5,280 nucleotides of DNA from an uncultured Flammeovirgaceae bacterium. Its GTDB lineage: Bacteria > Bacteroidota > Bacteroidia > Cytophagales > Cyclobacteriaceae. Below, one piece after another: positions 1 to 5,280 of this stretch. The stretch's first letter is position 1. Every line of letters begins with the position of its first letter. Made by a program: the position numbers and the translations under genes. The stretch spans positions 1 through 5,280 of the forward strand of contig CAMPJM010000326.1 in assembly GCA_946886805.1 (NCBI GenBank), written 5' to 3'. The notes beneath the pieces were generated by a model. The model was not told the DNA's origin and made no database searches. It saw only the letters and a list, made by a program, of their open reading frames with translations.

Positions 1-2
1 AG

Positions 3-32
3 TCAATTTTTTTCTTTTCGAAAAAAAATTGA
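3..32. repeat. AT-rich perfect inverted repeat, possible terminator of an upstream gene
   Basis: An 11-bp arm at 3-13 (TCAATTTTTTT) is exactly complementary to 22-32 (AAAAAAATTGA), leaving an 8-nt loop. The stem is almost all A/T and no T-run follows it on the plus strand, so it is a weak candidate for an intrinsic terminator. The T-rich arm could act as the U-tract of a transcript ending here. The upstream gene lies outside the window, so the role cannot be settled. Confidence 0.5.
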
Positions 33-33
33 T

Positions 34-87
34 GTGGCGATCCCCTGAAAACGAAAAGCGGAGCAATCATTTAGGGGATTGCCGCAC
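34..87. repeat. Repeat-like block with two mutually exclusive hairpins
   Basis: The arm 37-46 (GCGATCCCCT) pairs with 73-82 (AGGGGATTGC), with one G:T wobble. It extends through 34-36 with 85-87, giving a long stem around a 26-nt loop. Alternatively 63-68 (GCAATC) pairs with 77-82 (GATTGC), extended by GCG 58-60 with CGC 83-85 across a 2-nt bulge. Both folds use 77-82, so they exclude each other. The GGGATTGCCGCAC string resembles the dispersed palindromic REP-like repeats of many Bacteroidota chromosomes. Copy number cannot be seen from one window, so the repeat assignment is inference; the pairings are direct observation. Confidence 0.5.
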
Positions 88-150
88 TTTTAGCATACCA
101 CTGCTTCAACAGTGATTTGAAAGGTGTAGTTTTTGTGACATAGTCTGTTT

Positions 151-197
151 CGGAAGTGCCGTTCGTGCCAAAGGCATCCCTTCGGGGCAATGACGAT
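151..197. repeat. GC-rich REP-like tract with tandem mini-hairpins
   Basis: This short tract is richer in GC than its surroundings and contains consecutive small hairpins. TGCC 166-169 pairs with GGCA 173-176 around an AAA loop. CCC 178-180 pairs with GGG 185-187 around a TTCG tetraloop, a sequence known to stabilise RNA hairpins. The tract ends in GCAATGACGA (188-197), whose reverse complement TCGTCATTGC is a familiar edge of dispersed palindromic repeats in several bacterial groups. It may be the other end of the repeat whose GGGATTGCCGCAC edge lies at 75-87. No transposase or RAYT gene is visible nearby. Confidence 0.4.
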
Positions 198-204
198 TAT
201 TAGG

Positions 205-298
205 ATAAAAAGAATTATACATTTTGTTTGGCAACTACCTCTTATTTCCTCCTCGAGTTAAGGAGAAGAGTCAATGGCATCTGTAATTCTTTTTCTAT
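205..298. repeat. Long imperfect inverted repeat before the first gene
   Basis: AAAAAGAATT at 207-216 is perfectly complementary to AATTCTTTTT at 285-294. ACA 219-221 and TGT 282-284 extend the match across a 2-nt bulge, and ATA/TAT flanks add further imperfect pairing. Inside, CTCTT near 239 pairs with AAGAG near 266, and CTCCT near 249 pairs with AGGAG near 261 around CGAGTTA. The whole 94-bp block could fold as one broken stem, as expected for a decayed MITE-like element or a structured 5' leader. The right end is only about 27 bp before the start codon at 325. TACATTTTG at 218-226 loosely resembles the Bacteroidota -7 element, but no matching -33 TTG is seen. Confidence 0.35.
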
Positions 299-324
299 TG
301 ATTAGAAAATGTTAATTTGGAACC

Positions 325-798
325 ATGATTAGAACTTTAGTCATATTGTTTTTTCTAACAAACTTCACCACAGTTTGCCTGGGTCAAGAATTTTTGCTTT
401 TTCACAAAAACAGATTTAAGGAAGCAAAATACGAAGTTGGAGATGTTATATCATTTAAGGTAAAAGGTGATAAGAAAAAGCATACTTTTCAAATAAAAGA
501 CTTTGAAGACAGTTTGATTGTGTTTGATAATTACAAAATCGATCCCGATGAAATCACCCATATGTACCTTGATGATAAAACCAGAGTCTGGTATATTTTT
601 CGGTATAAGTATCAAAAGATATTTATGGTTGGAGGTATAGGATATTTTGCAATAGATGCTCTCAACACAGGAGAAATATCCTCCAATAACCTCTTAATTG
701 CAGGGTCTTTAATTTCGGCAGGGATACTTGCAAAAATATTGTTTAAAGACCGGATAAGCGTTAAAGGAAAGAGGCGGTTGGTAATTATAGATTATTGA
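325..798 (+). CDS. Hypothetical exported/membrane protein, 157 aa
   Basis: I do not recognise a named family. Residues 1-20 look like a Sec signal peptide: MIR, then a hydrophobic stretch LVILFFLTNF, ending in CLGQ. Because C18 precedes G19-Q20, either signal peptidase cleavage or lipoprotein processing is conceivable. Residues 22-95 are mostly polar and beta-prone (VGDVISFKVKGDKKKHTFQI), with an acidic turn at residues 73-85. Two hydrophobic segments follow, about 99-113 and 122-140, which could form a membrane hairpin, and then a basic tail (KGKRRL). Similar small signal-peptide proteins ending in two hydrophobic segments occur in Bacteroidota, where they are labelled hypothetical. The ATG at 325 is chosen because it begins the signal peptide exactly; there is no clear Shine-Dalgarno, as usual in this phylum. 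The next gene starts 18 bp after the stop, so the two are probably co-transcribed. The gene is real with good confidence; its function is unknown. Confidence 0.85.
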   Translation: MIRTLVILFFLTNFTTVCLGQEFLLFHKNRFKEAKYEVGDVISFKVKGDKKKHTFQIKDFEDSLIVFDNYKIDPDEITHMYLDDKTRVWYIFRYKYQKIFMVGGIGYFAIDALNTGEISSNNLLIAGSLISAGILAKILFKDRISVKGKRRLVIIDY

Positions 799-816
799 AA
801 TTTTTGAACCCTAGTT

Positions 817-1842
817 ATGAAAATATTTTTAACTTCCATACTGTTTTTTCTGATTTGTAATGCTTCATTAGATGCCCAAAAGCCTCAATGGACATTACAA
901 AATAGTGTCGTTGATACATCAATCAGAGGAGCAAGCGCTGTAAACGAAAATATCTGTTGGCTGGGAACCAAAGGCTGTGTTTTACGCACAATTGACGGCG
1001 GCCAAACCTGGCAAAAATTGACTATACCAGATGCAGAAGATTTGGACTTCAGGGATGTGGAAGCTTTCGATGAAAACATTTGCATTGCCATGAGTGCGGG
1101 TAAAGGGCAAGAAAGCAGAATTTACAAAACCACAGATGCTGGCAAAAGTTGGAAAAAGGTGAAGCAGAATGCGCATCAGGAGGGGTTTTATAATGGAATT
1201 GCGTTTTGGGACAATAAAACTGGCTTGCTCGCAGGCGATCCAATCGCTGGTGTTCCTTACCTGCTTAAGACTACAGACGCCGGTGAGACATGGGAAGAAA
1301 TAGCGGCAGAAAATTTACCCGGATTGGAAGATGGGGAATATGGATTTGCCTCCAGTGGTACTCATATCGCTACTGTCGGTGCTTCAAACGTTTTTATTGG
1401 GACAGGTGGAAATGTGGCAAGAATCTTTTACTCTACAGATAAGGGTGAAAGTTGGGACGTGGTAAATACACCAATGATTGCCGGGGCTTCTTCCCAGGGA
1501 ATATTTTCAATAGCATTTAAAAACAAAACCTTTGGAATGGCTGTGGGAGGGGACTATACAAAGGAGAAGGAAGGCAAGGATAATTTAATAATCAGCGAAG
1601 ATGGTGGTGAAAGCTGGCAATTGGTAAAGAGCGTCGAGTTAGATTACAGATCCTGTATTGCTTTTACCCCTGAATATATTATCGTAGTGGGACCTTCAGG
1701 CACAGACATTTCTTATGATAATGGAAAAAGCTTCCAAGCTATTAGCGAGCAGGGGTTTCATACCGTAACAGTAAGTCCTAATGGGAAAGGCGTTTGGGCA
1801 GCGGGAGCAGGCGGGGTAGTGGGGAGATTGGTAGAGGAATGA
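817..1842 (+). CDS. Secreted Asp-box beta-propeller protein (Ycf48/BNR-like, COG4447 type)
   Basis: This 341-residue protein has a signal peptide at about 1-20 (MKIFLTSILFFLIC..., cleavage near DAQK), so it is exported. It carries six Asp-box/BNR motifs of the S/T-x-D-x-G-x-S/T-W/F type: 58-65 TIDGGQTW, 105-112 TTDAGKSW, 152-159 TTDAGETW, 206-213 STDKGESW, 260-267 SEDGGESW and 299-306 SYDNGKSF. Their spacing of 39-54 residues is what one blade per motif predicts, so the fold should be a six- or seven-bladed propeller. Relatives resemble the photosystem II assembly factor Ycf48 or sialidase repeats and are often mislabelled oxidoreductase or glycosyl hydrolase. The Asp-boxes are structural, and I see no evidence of catalysis. 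A periplasmic or surface protein-binding scaffold is the likeliest role. The gene lies 18 bp after the small membrane protein gene and before a terminator, so it is probably the last gene of a two-gene operon. Family is confident; function is not. Confidence 0.93.
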   Translation: MKIFLTSILFFLICNASLDAQKPQWTLQNSVVDTSIRGASAVNENICWLGTKGCVLRTIDGGQTWQKLTIPDAEDLDFRDVEAFDENICIAMSAGKGQESRIYKTTDAGKSWKKVKQNAHQEGFYNGIAFWDNKTGLLAGDPIAGVPYLLKTTDAGETWEEIAAENLPGLEDGEYGFASSGTHIATVGASNVFIGTGGNVARIFYSTDKGESWDVVNTPMIAGASSQGIFSIAFKNKTFGMAVGGDYTKEKEGKDNLIISEDGGESWQLVKSVELDYRSCIAFTPEYIIVVGPSGTDISYDNGKSFQAISEQGFHTVTVSPNGKGVWAAGAGGVVGRLVEE

Positions 1843-1868
1843 GGAATATAATATTTGCAACAGCACGC

Positions 1869-1899
1869 AGGTAGTTCAATTGAACTTCCTCTATTTTTT
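1869..1899 (+). terminator. Intrinsic terminator after the propeller gene
   Basis: AGGTAGTTCAA at 1869-1879 faces TTGAACTTCCT at 1880-1890, with a single T:T mismatch. The centre CAATTG would open as the loop. A run of six T follows at 1894-1899, within ten bases of the stem. The position, 27 bp after the propeller stop codon, is right for ending the 325-1842 transcript. The stem is near-palindromic, but no T-run serves the opposite strand. Confidence 0.8.
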
Positions 1900-1924
1900 G
1901 TATCTATCTGTTTATTTATTTAAA

Positions 1925-1966
1925 ATGCCGCCTAAAGATCTGCTAATATTAAAGAGTCACACATGA
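1925..1966 (+). CDS. Possible 13-codon leader ORF overlapping the next start (ATGA)
   Basis: An ATG at 1925 opens a 13-codon frame encoding MPPKDLLILKSHT. Its TGA at 1964-1966 overlaps the ATG of the DUF4919 gene (1963-1965) as ATGA. Such an overlap is the classic geometry for translational coupling by a terminating ribosome. The peptide has no regulatory codon run such as repeated His, Trp or Thr codons, and no ribosome binding site is evident, so chance is a real alternative. Confidence 0.2.
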   Translation: MPPKDLLILKSHT

Positions 1967-2646
1967 AAAGACGCCTACTGTTGATTATCCTTTTATTTGC
2001 AACAGTTTCAGGTTTTTCTAAAACCGACGAAACTGAAAAGCCCGACTATAAGCAGATTGAGAAAGCAGTTGCTGATAACTCTTCAGCGCTTTATTATCCC
2101 AAGCTGATGATAAGGTACAAAATGGCCGACACAACCCTGACTTTGGAAGAAAAAAGGCATTTGTACTATGGGTTTACCTTCCAGAAAACCTACTCGCCCT
2201 ATGGGAGCTCCGATTTCGAAGATAAGCTGAGGGAACTTTTAAAGAAAAAGAAATTAAAGGATTCGGATTATCGGAAAATTGTGACTTTTTCGGATTCCGT
2301 GCTTTCAGAAAATCCTTTTAATTTAGCCGTACTCGATAATCAGCTTTTTGCTTTTGAAAAGCTAAACGACGCAACCCGGTTTAATGAAAATATCATCCGG
2401 TTAAATATTGTTATCGATGTTTTGTTGAGTTCAGGTGATGGTTTAAAAAAGAAGTCAGCTTTTTATGTGATTTCCACCGCACATGAATATTTTTTATTGA
2501 ATGTATTGGGGTTTTCTTTCGGTGGCTCTCAAAGCTTGCAGGAACATTATGACTATTTAACAGTGGCAAAAAACCCTGATAAAATTAAAGGATTTTATTT
2601 TGATGTGAGTCCGTGTTTGCAATCTTTGGATAAATCTTTCAGATAA
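1963..2646 (+). CDS. DUF4919 domain-containing exported protein
   Basis: This 227-residue protein starts with a signal peptide at about 1-19 (MKRRLLLIILLFATVSGFSK), placing it in the periplasm or outside the cell. The rest matches the DUF4919 family of Bacteroidota as I know it: PDYKQIEKAV near 27-36, the YYPKLMIRYKMADTTLTLEE block at 44-63 with HLYYGF after it, DSVLSENPFNLAVLDNQL at 111-128 which reads like a TPR helix pair, ISTAHEYFLLNVLGF at 170-184, and the C-terminal YFDVSPCLQSL at 212-222. No catalytic residues are known for the family and its function is unestablished; the helical repeats suggest protein binding. The ATG at 1963 is chosen because it precedes the basic residues of the signal peptide directly. 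A terminator lies upstream, so it should have its own promoter within 1900-1962, but I see no clear -7 element there. It is complete at both ends. Confidence 0.92.
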   Translation: MKRRLLLIILLFATVSGFSKTDETEKPDYKQIEKAVADNSSALYYPKLMIRYKMADTTLTLEEKRHLYYGFTFQKTYSPYGSSDFEDKLRELLKKKKLKDSDYRKIVTFSDSVLSENPFNLAVLDNQLFAFEKLNDATRFNENIIRLNIVIDVLLSSGDGLKKKSAFYVISTAHEYFLLNVLGFSFGGSQSLQEHYDYLTVAKNPDKIKGFYFDVSPCLQSLDKSFR

Positions 2647-2667
2647 GTTGTTCTGCAATGCTTTTTC

Positions 2668-2704
2668 AACCCGGAATAGATATTCTAAATGCATATTTCG
2701 GGTT
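2668..2704. terminator. Hairpin between convergent genes, possible bidirectional terminator
   Basis: AACCCGGAATA at 2668-2678 pairs with TATTTCGGGTT at 2694-2704 over 11 positions, with one G:T wobble and a 15-nt loop. It starts 22 bp after the DUF4919 stop, the usual place for a terminator. Neither strand has a T-run directly after the stem, so intrinsic termination would be weak. The right arm merges into the perfect palindrome GGTTTAAACC (2701-2710). Confidence 0.4.
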
Positions 2705-2733
2705 TAAACCAGGAGAGGCAACCGCTAAGGTAG

Positions 2734-2846
2734 GAGCGGCAGGGATGGAAGCGGTACCCGGCTAAGGGGAGGTTTTTTGTGCGTGAGCGGGGTCCCGGCA
2801 CGGTGCCCGAGAGAACAGCGCAAGTGCACAACCCGAAATGCCGCTC
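2734..2846 (+). ncRNA. GC-rich structured element resembling the Flavo-1 RNA motif
   Basis: The stretch is clearly more GC-rich than the flanking DNA. GAGCGGCA 2734-2741 pairs perfectly with TGCCGCTC 2839-2846. GGG 2742-2744 continues the stem with CCC 2832-2834 across a GAAA bulge. Inside, TTGTGC 2777-2782 pairs with GCACAA 2826-2831, and GGCA with TGCC can close a small hairpin near 2797-2807. The 5' string GGCAGGGATGGAAGCGG and the 3' string CCCGAAATGCCGCT resemble the conserved edges of intergenic elements common in Bacteroidota, including the Flavo-1 motif. The match is from memory and no covariance search was done. The strand is taken from the orientation of the GGATGGAAGCGG edge. It lies between convergent genes, so it may be an independent RNA, a 3' UTR element of the DUF4919 mRNA, or a dispersed DNA repeat. 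Confidence 0.5.
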
Positions 2847-2909
2847 AAAGGAAATAGTGAATTTGGTACTTTAGTAATTGGCGAACAAAACTTTTAGGAT
2901 TGCACGTTT

Positions 2910-4199
2910 TTAGAATTCAATGGTAAACTCCGTATAGCCTTCCGGCCTGGTTTCCAGTGAAAATCCATAACCGTGCCTGTGTAAAATTTCCCTGGTAATG
3001 GTGAGGCCAATGCCTTGTCCCTCTTTTTTGTTACTGAAGAAGGGTGAAAAAAGCTTTTCTTTTGCACTTTCACTAATGCCTTTTCCAGTATCTCTGATGA
3101 TCAGCTGAGGCGGATCTTCTCGTGTTATTAAGGTAATAGTCCCGTCTTTTTCAATAGATTCAGCGGCATTTTTAACCACATTAATCAATACCTGCTCCAA
3201 TTGATTTTCATCAAAAAGCAGGAAAAAAGACCCTTCGAAAAGTTTTAGATCCAAATGGATTTGTTTTTGCTTAAGCTGCTCAGCATGCAATAGATGAACA
3301 TTTCTGACAACCTGATGGAGATCTTTCTTTTCCTTTTTTACTTCCGGTAATCGAACCACATCTGCAAAGTTTGACATAAATTTTGCCATACGTCTGTTTC
3401 TGTCAATGCCCAGTTGGAGAAGCTCACTGTATTCATCTTCCGTCTCCTGGAATCTGGCTTTATGAACAGAATCCAGCAGCGAATTCACAGCCCCAACAGT
3501 ATTGTTTATTTCATGAGACATCATTCTGATCACCTTCTCATAGGCTTGTTTCTCAGCCAATAAAATTTCACCGGTTACCTCCTCAATGAGGATAAAATGC
3601 TGATGGAAACCCTTGTTGATAAAATGAGATTTATGGCATTTAAAGGTTTTAGATCCCCTGCCTTTTACAGTACTGGATTCACCTGATTTGAGGCCGGAAA
3701 GCAGGTCGAATATTTCTCCTCCTAATTCGGATGGCTTTTTGCCCAATAAAATTTTGGAATTTACATTTAATAACCTGAGGGCGGCCGGGTTTACCTGATC
3801 TATTTCATCATCGTAATTTAAGATGATAATGCCGGCTGGAGAGGCTTGAATAAGTTTTTCAAGAAAGAAATGCTGTTCGTTGACCTGAATTCTCTCTTCC
3901 CGGAGCTGCTTTATCATGCTGTTAAAAACATCGATCAGCAGGTCCATTTCATAGTGGCCGGTTTTATTGAAAGTGAGGGAGAAATCTTTTTCTTTTAAAG
4001 TCTCGATGCCGGAAGCAAGCATATTTAAGGGCTTCACATGTGCTTTGTAAAGCTGTATAGTCACATACACCGAGATCAGGATGAGTGCTTCACAAGCAAG
4101 AAACCAATAGATGTTGGTTTGATAGACTAAAATAGCCATCAAAGTCATGATGGCATGAACAGTAATAGCAAAGAATAGAAACCTAGTCCTGAGTTTCAT
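2910..4199 (-). CDS. Membrane PAS-domain sensor histidine kinase of the NtrB/NtrY type
   Basis: This 429-residue kinase autophosphorylates on histidine and should pass phosphate to the regulator encoded just upstream. Two membrane segments, about 6-26 and 30-51, are joined by only about four residues, so there is almost no extracytoplasmic sensor. A HAMP-like linker covers about 52-104 (HVKPLNMLASGIETL), then a PAS domain about 113-205 (LEKLIQASPAGIIILNYDDEI). The H-box is RMMSHEINNTVGAV at 225-238 with phosphoacceptor H229; it has NN-T where NtrB/NtrY kinases have KNP. The ATPase domain shows an N-box with N340 and N344 (INVVKNAAES), G1 DTGKGI 370-375, F-box LFSPFF 383-388 and G2 GQGIGL 394-399, so all catalytic motifs are intact. 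Its ATG lies 17 bp inside the end of the regulator gene, implying one mRNA and translational coupling. The start fits because the first membrane helix follows at once. The signal it detects is unknown. Confidence 0.96.
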   Translation of the reverse strand: MKLRTRFLFFAITVHAIMTLMAILVYQTNIYWFLACEALILISVYVTIQLYKAHVKPLNMLASGIETLKEKDFSLTFNKTGHYEMDLLIDVFNSMIKQLREERIQVNEQHFFLEKLIQASPAGIIILNYDDEIDQVNPAALRLLNVNSKILLGKKPSELGGEIFDLLSGLKSGESSTVKGRGSKTFKCHKSHFINKGFHQHFILIEEVTGEILLAEKQAYEKVIRMMSHEINNTVGAVNSLLDSVHKARFQETEDEYSELLQLGIDRNRRMAKFMSNFADVVRLPEVKKEKKDLHQVVRNVHLLHAEQLKQKQIHLDLKLFEGSFFLLFDENQLEQVLINVVKNAAESIEKDGTITLITREDPPQLIIRDTGKGISESAKEKLFSPFFSNKKEGQGIGLTITREILHRHGYGFSLETRPEGYTEFTIEF

Positions 4200-5280
4200 A
4201 GGGGATGTTGAATTTCTCTAAGCGTCTGTATAATGCACCCCGACTGATGCCCAAAGACCTGGATACCTTGCTGATGTTTTTTTTGTGATGTTCCATTGCT
4301 TTCACTATCATGGATTTTTCCATTTGATCCAGCGTGATGCTCCCAACCGCAGGCATTGCTTTCATTATATTACTGCCCGGAGCCTGCATTTGAATCGTAA
4401 AATCATCCACATCCAACTGGTCATGAGGGGTAACCAAAACCGTTCTTTCCACCAGGTTCTTAAGTTCACGGATGTTTCCGGTGAGCGGCAATTCTTTGAT
4501 CCATTTTAAAGCTTTTCGTTTAATAGTCAAATTCTCCCGCTGATAGATTTTTCTCAGATTTTGGATGAAGAATTCTACCAGTAGTGGTATATCGTCAGGT
4601 CGCTCCCGTAAGGGAGGAAGTTTAACAGCGATGAGGTTGATGCGATAGTAAAGATCCTCCCTGAATTTACCTTCATCTACCATGGCCTGAAGATTGCGAT
4701 TTGTAGCGCAGATAACCCTTATATCTACGGTTTTGGAGCGACTGTCTCCTAAAACTTCAAAAGTTCTGTCCTGCAATACTCTGAGCAATTTTACCTGACT
4801 ATTCAGGTCCAGGTCGCCAATTTCATCAAGAAAGATAGTGCCCTTGTTTGCTAATTCGAACCTTCCCACCCGATCACTTTTGGCATCAGTAAATGCACCT
4901 CTTTTATGCCCAAACATTTCGCTCTCGAAGAGGGAGGCCGAAATTCCGCCAAGATTTACTTTTATGAAAGGCTTGTTTTTTCTCAGGCTGTTTTGGTGGA
5001 TGGCTTCAGCAATTAATTCTTTCCCTGTTCCACTTTCTCCCTGAATGAGCACCGAAGCATCTGTGGCGCTGATTCTCCCTATCGTTTCCAGAATAGACAT
5101 CAACTGAGGAGATTCCCCTACAATATTCTCCAGGCGGTACTTTCGATTCAATGTATCTCTATCAGGAGATGTGTTTGTTGTCTGCTGCGCTTGCGAAAGA
5201 TTCAGGGCCGTTTTAACAGACTGGAGCAGGAAATTGTTGTCCCATGGTTTATTAATAAAATCGGCCGCTCCGAGTTTCAT
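4183..5280 (-). CDS. Sigma-54-dependent NtrC-family response regulator, N-terminus beyond window
   Basis: This is the C-terminal 365 residues of a phosphorylation-controlled activator of sigma-54 RNA polymerase. The frame runs off the right edge; the ATG at 5280 is an internal methionine. Residues 1-25 are the end of the receiver domain, with the conserved lysine in NKPWD (K11), and phosphoacceptor aspartates lie outside the window. The AAA+ domain covers about 51-282: Walker A GESGTGKE 81-88, the sigma-54 contact loop GAFTDA 128-133 (classical GAFTGA), Walker B GTIFLDEIGD 147-156, FREDLYYRINLI 206-217, LPPLRERPDDI 221-231, and LPLTGNIRELKNL 264-276 where PWPGNVREL is usual. A Fis-type helix-turn-helix occupies about 325-358 (NISKVSRSLGISRGALYRRLEKFNI) and binds enhancer DNA. 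It is the first gene of the operon with the kinase whose start overlaps its end, and that kinase is its probable partner. Target promoters are not visible. Confidence 0.96.
   Translation of the reverse strand: MKLGAADFINKPWDNNFLLQSVKTALNLSQAQQTTNTSPDRDTLNRKYRLENIVGESPQLMSILETIGRISATDASVLIQGESGTGKELIAEAIHQNSLRKNKPFIKVNLGGISASLFESEMFGHKRGAFTDAKSDRVGRFELANKGTIFLDEIGDLDLNSQVKLLRVLQDRTFEVLGDSRSKTVDIRVICATNRNLQAMVDEGKFREDLYYRINLIAVKLPPLRERPDDIPLLVEFFIQNLRKIYQRENLTIKRKALKWIKELPLTGNIRELKNLVERTVLVTPHDQLDVDDFTIQMQAPGSNIMKAMPAVGSITLDQMEKSMIVKAMEHHKKNISKVSRSLGISRGALYRRLEKFNIPYETQD

Larger units (their letters stand above)
1..324. other. Non-coding region with several structured elements
   Basis: No convincing gene is visible in these 324 bases. 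One frame stays open from the window edge to a stop near 115, but its peptide is low-complexity and runs through the palindromes, so I read it as chance. Besides the elements listed separately, there is a small hairpin with CACTG 99-103 and CAGTG 110-114 around CTTCAA. The region presumably holds the end of an upstream transcript, a repeat cluster and the promoter of the gene at 325. I could not identify a consensus -33/-7 pair with confidence. Confidence 0.6.
2647..2909. other. Convergent intergenic gap
   Basis: This 263-bp gap separates the DUF4919 gene on the plus strand from the histidine kinase gene on the minus strand. It holds the hairpin at 2668-2704, the palindrome GGTTTAAACC at 2701-2710 and the structured element at 2734-2846. 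The remaining stretch, 2850-2909, is AT-rich and shows no convincing intrinsic terminator for the kinase operon; a weak imperfect palindrome near 2865-2876 (TACTTTAGTA) is the only structure there. No open frame of plausible coding quality is seen. Confidence 0.6.

Noticed and set aside
2..117. A frame open from the window edge to a stop near 115
   Set aside because: The peptide is low-complexity, passes through three palindromes and has no recognisable domain; a chance open frame in repeat DNA is more likely than the tail of a gene.
150..185. TGGCAC on the minus strand as a sigma-54 -24 element, given the sigma-54 activator in the window
   Set aside because: The GG-N10-GC spacing to a -12 GC is not met, and no matching TTGCA follows.
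885..1243. Overlapping minus-strand open frames inside the propeller gene
   Set aside because: They lie opposite a well-supported gene with six Asp-box motifs, and their peptides show no domain features.
1828..1857. TTG (1828-1830) and TAATATTTG (1849-1857), 18 bp apart, resembling a Bacteroidota -33/-7 promoter
   Set aside because: The -7 element has one extra base compared with TAnnTTTG, and a terminator lies directly downstream at 1869-1899, so it would be a poor promoter for the gene at 1963.
4285..5044. Plus-strand open frames opposite the response regulator gene
   Set aside because: They are antisense to intact Walker A, Walker B and helix-turn-helix coding sequence and look like reverse-frame shadows.
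1..5280. CRISPR array, transposase, toxin-antitoxin pair, defence system or tRNA
   Set aside because: No regularly spaced direct repeats, no cloverleaf-like sequence and no proteins of these families were seen on either strand.

Overview
The window looks like chromosomal DNA of a Bacteroidota bacterium, most likely of the Cytophagales/Flavobacteriia type. Four things suggest this: AT-rich codon use, genes without clear Shine-Dalgarno sequences, protein families typical of the phylum (a DUF4919 protein, a secreted Asp-box propeller, an NtrC-type regulator with GAFTDA), and an intergenic structured element resembling the Flavo-1 RNA motif. The genus cannot be fixed from the sequence alone.

Layout. 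Positions 1-324 hold no convincing gene. They contain an AT-rich inverted repeat (3-32), a repeat-like block with two competing hairpins (34-87), a GC-rich REP-like tract ending in GCAATGACGA (151-197) and a long imperfect inverted repeat (205-298). Two plus-strand genes follow, 18 bp apart: a small exported or membrane-anchored protein of unknown function (325-798) and a secreted six-Asp-box beta-propeller of the Ycf48/BNR type (817-1842). An intrinsic terminator (1869-1899) closes this pair. Next comes a plus-strand DUF4919 protein (1963-2646). Its ATG overlaps the stop of a possible 13-codon leader ORF.

The convergent gap 2647-2909 contains a hairpin (2668-2704) and a GC-rich structured element (about 2734-2846). 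The minus strand then carries a two-component operon read right to left. The first gene is an NtrC-family sigma-54-dependent response regulator, cut by the right window edge inside its receiver domain (4183-5280). The second is a membrane PAS histidine kinase (2910-4199) whose start overlaps the regulator gene by 17 bp.

How the genes work together. The kinase and regulator almost certainly form one phosphorelay that drives sigma-54 transcription. The kinase has almost no extracytoplasmic domain, so it probably senses through its membrane segments or its PAS domain. The target genes are not in view. The plus-strand genes encode probable envelope or secreted proteins and have no visible functional tie to the phosphorelay. 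No defence system, CRISPR array, transposase or other clearly novel system is visible. The most unusual parts are the non-coding structured regions.
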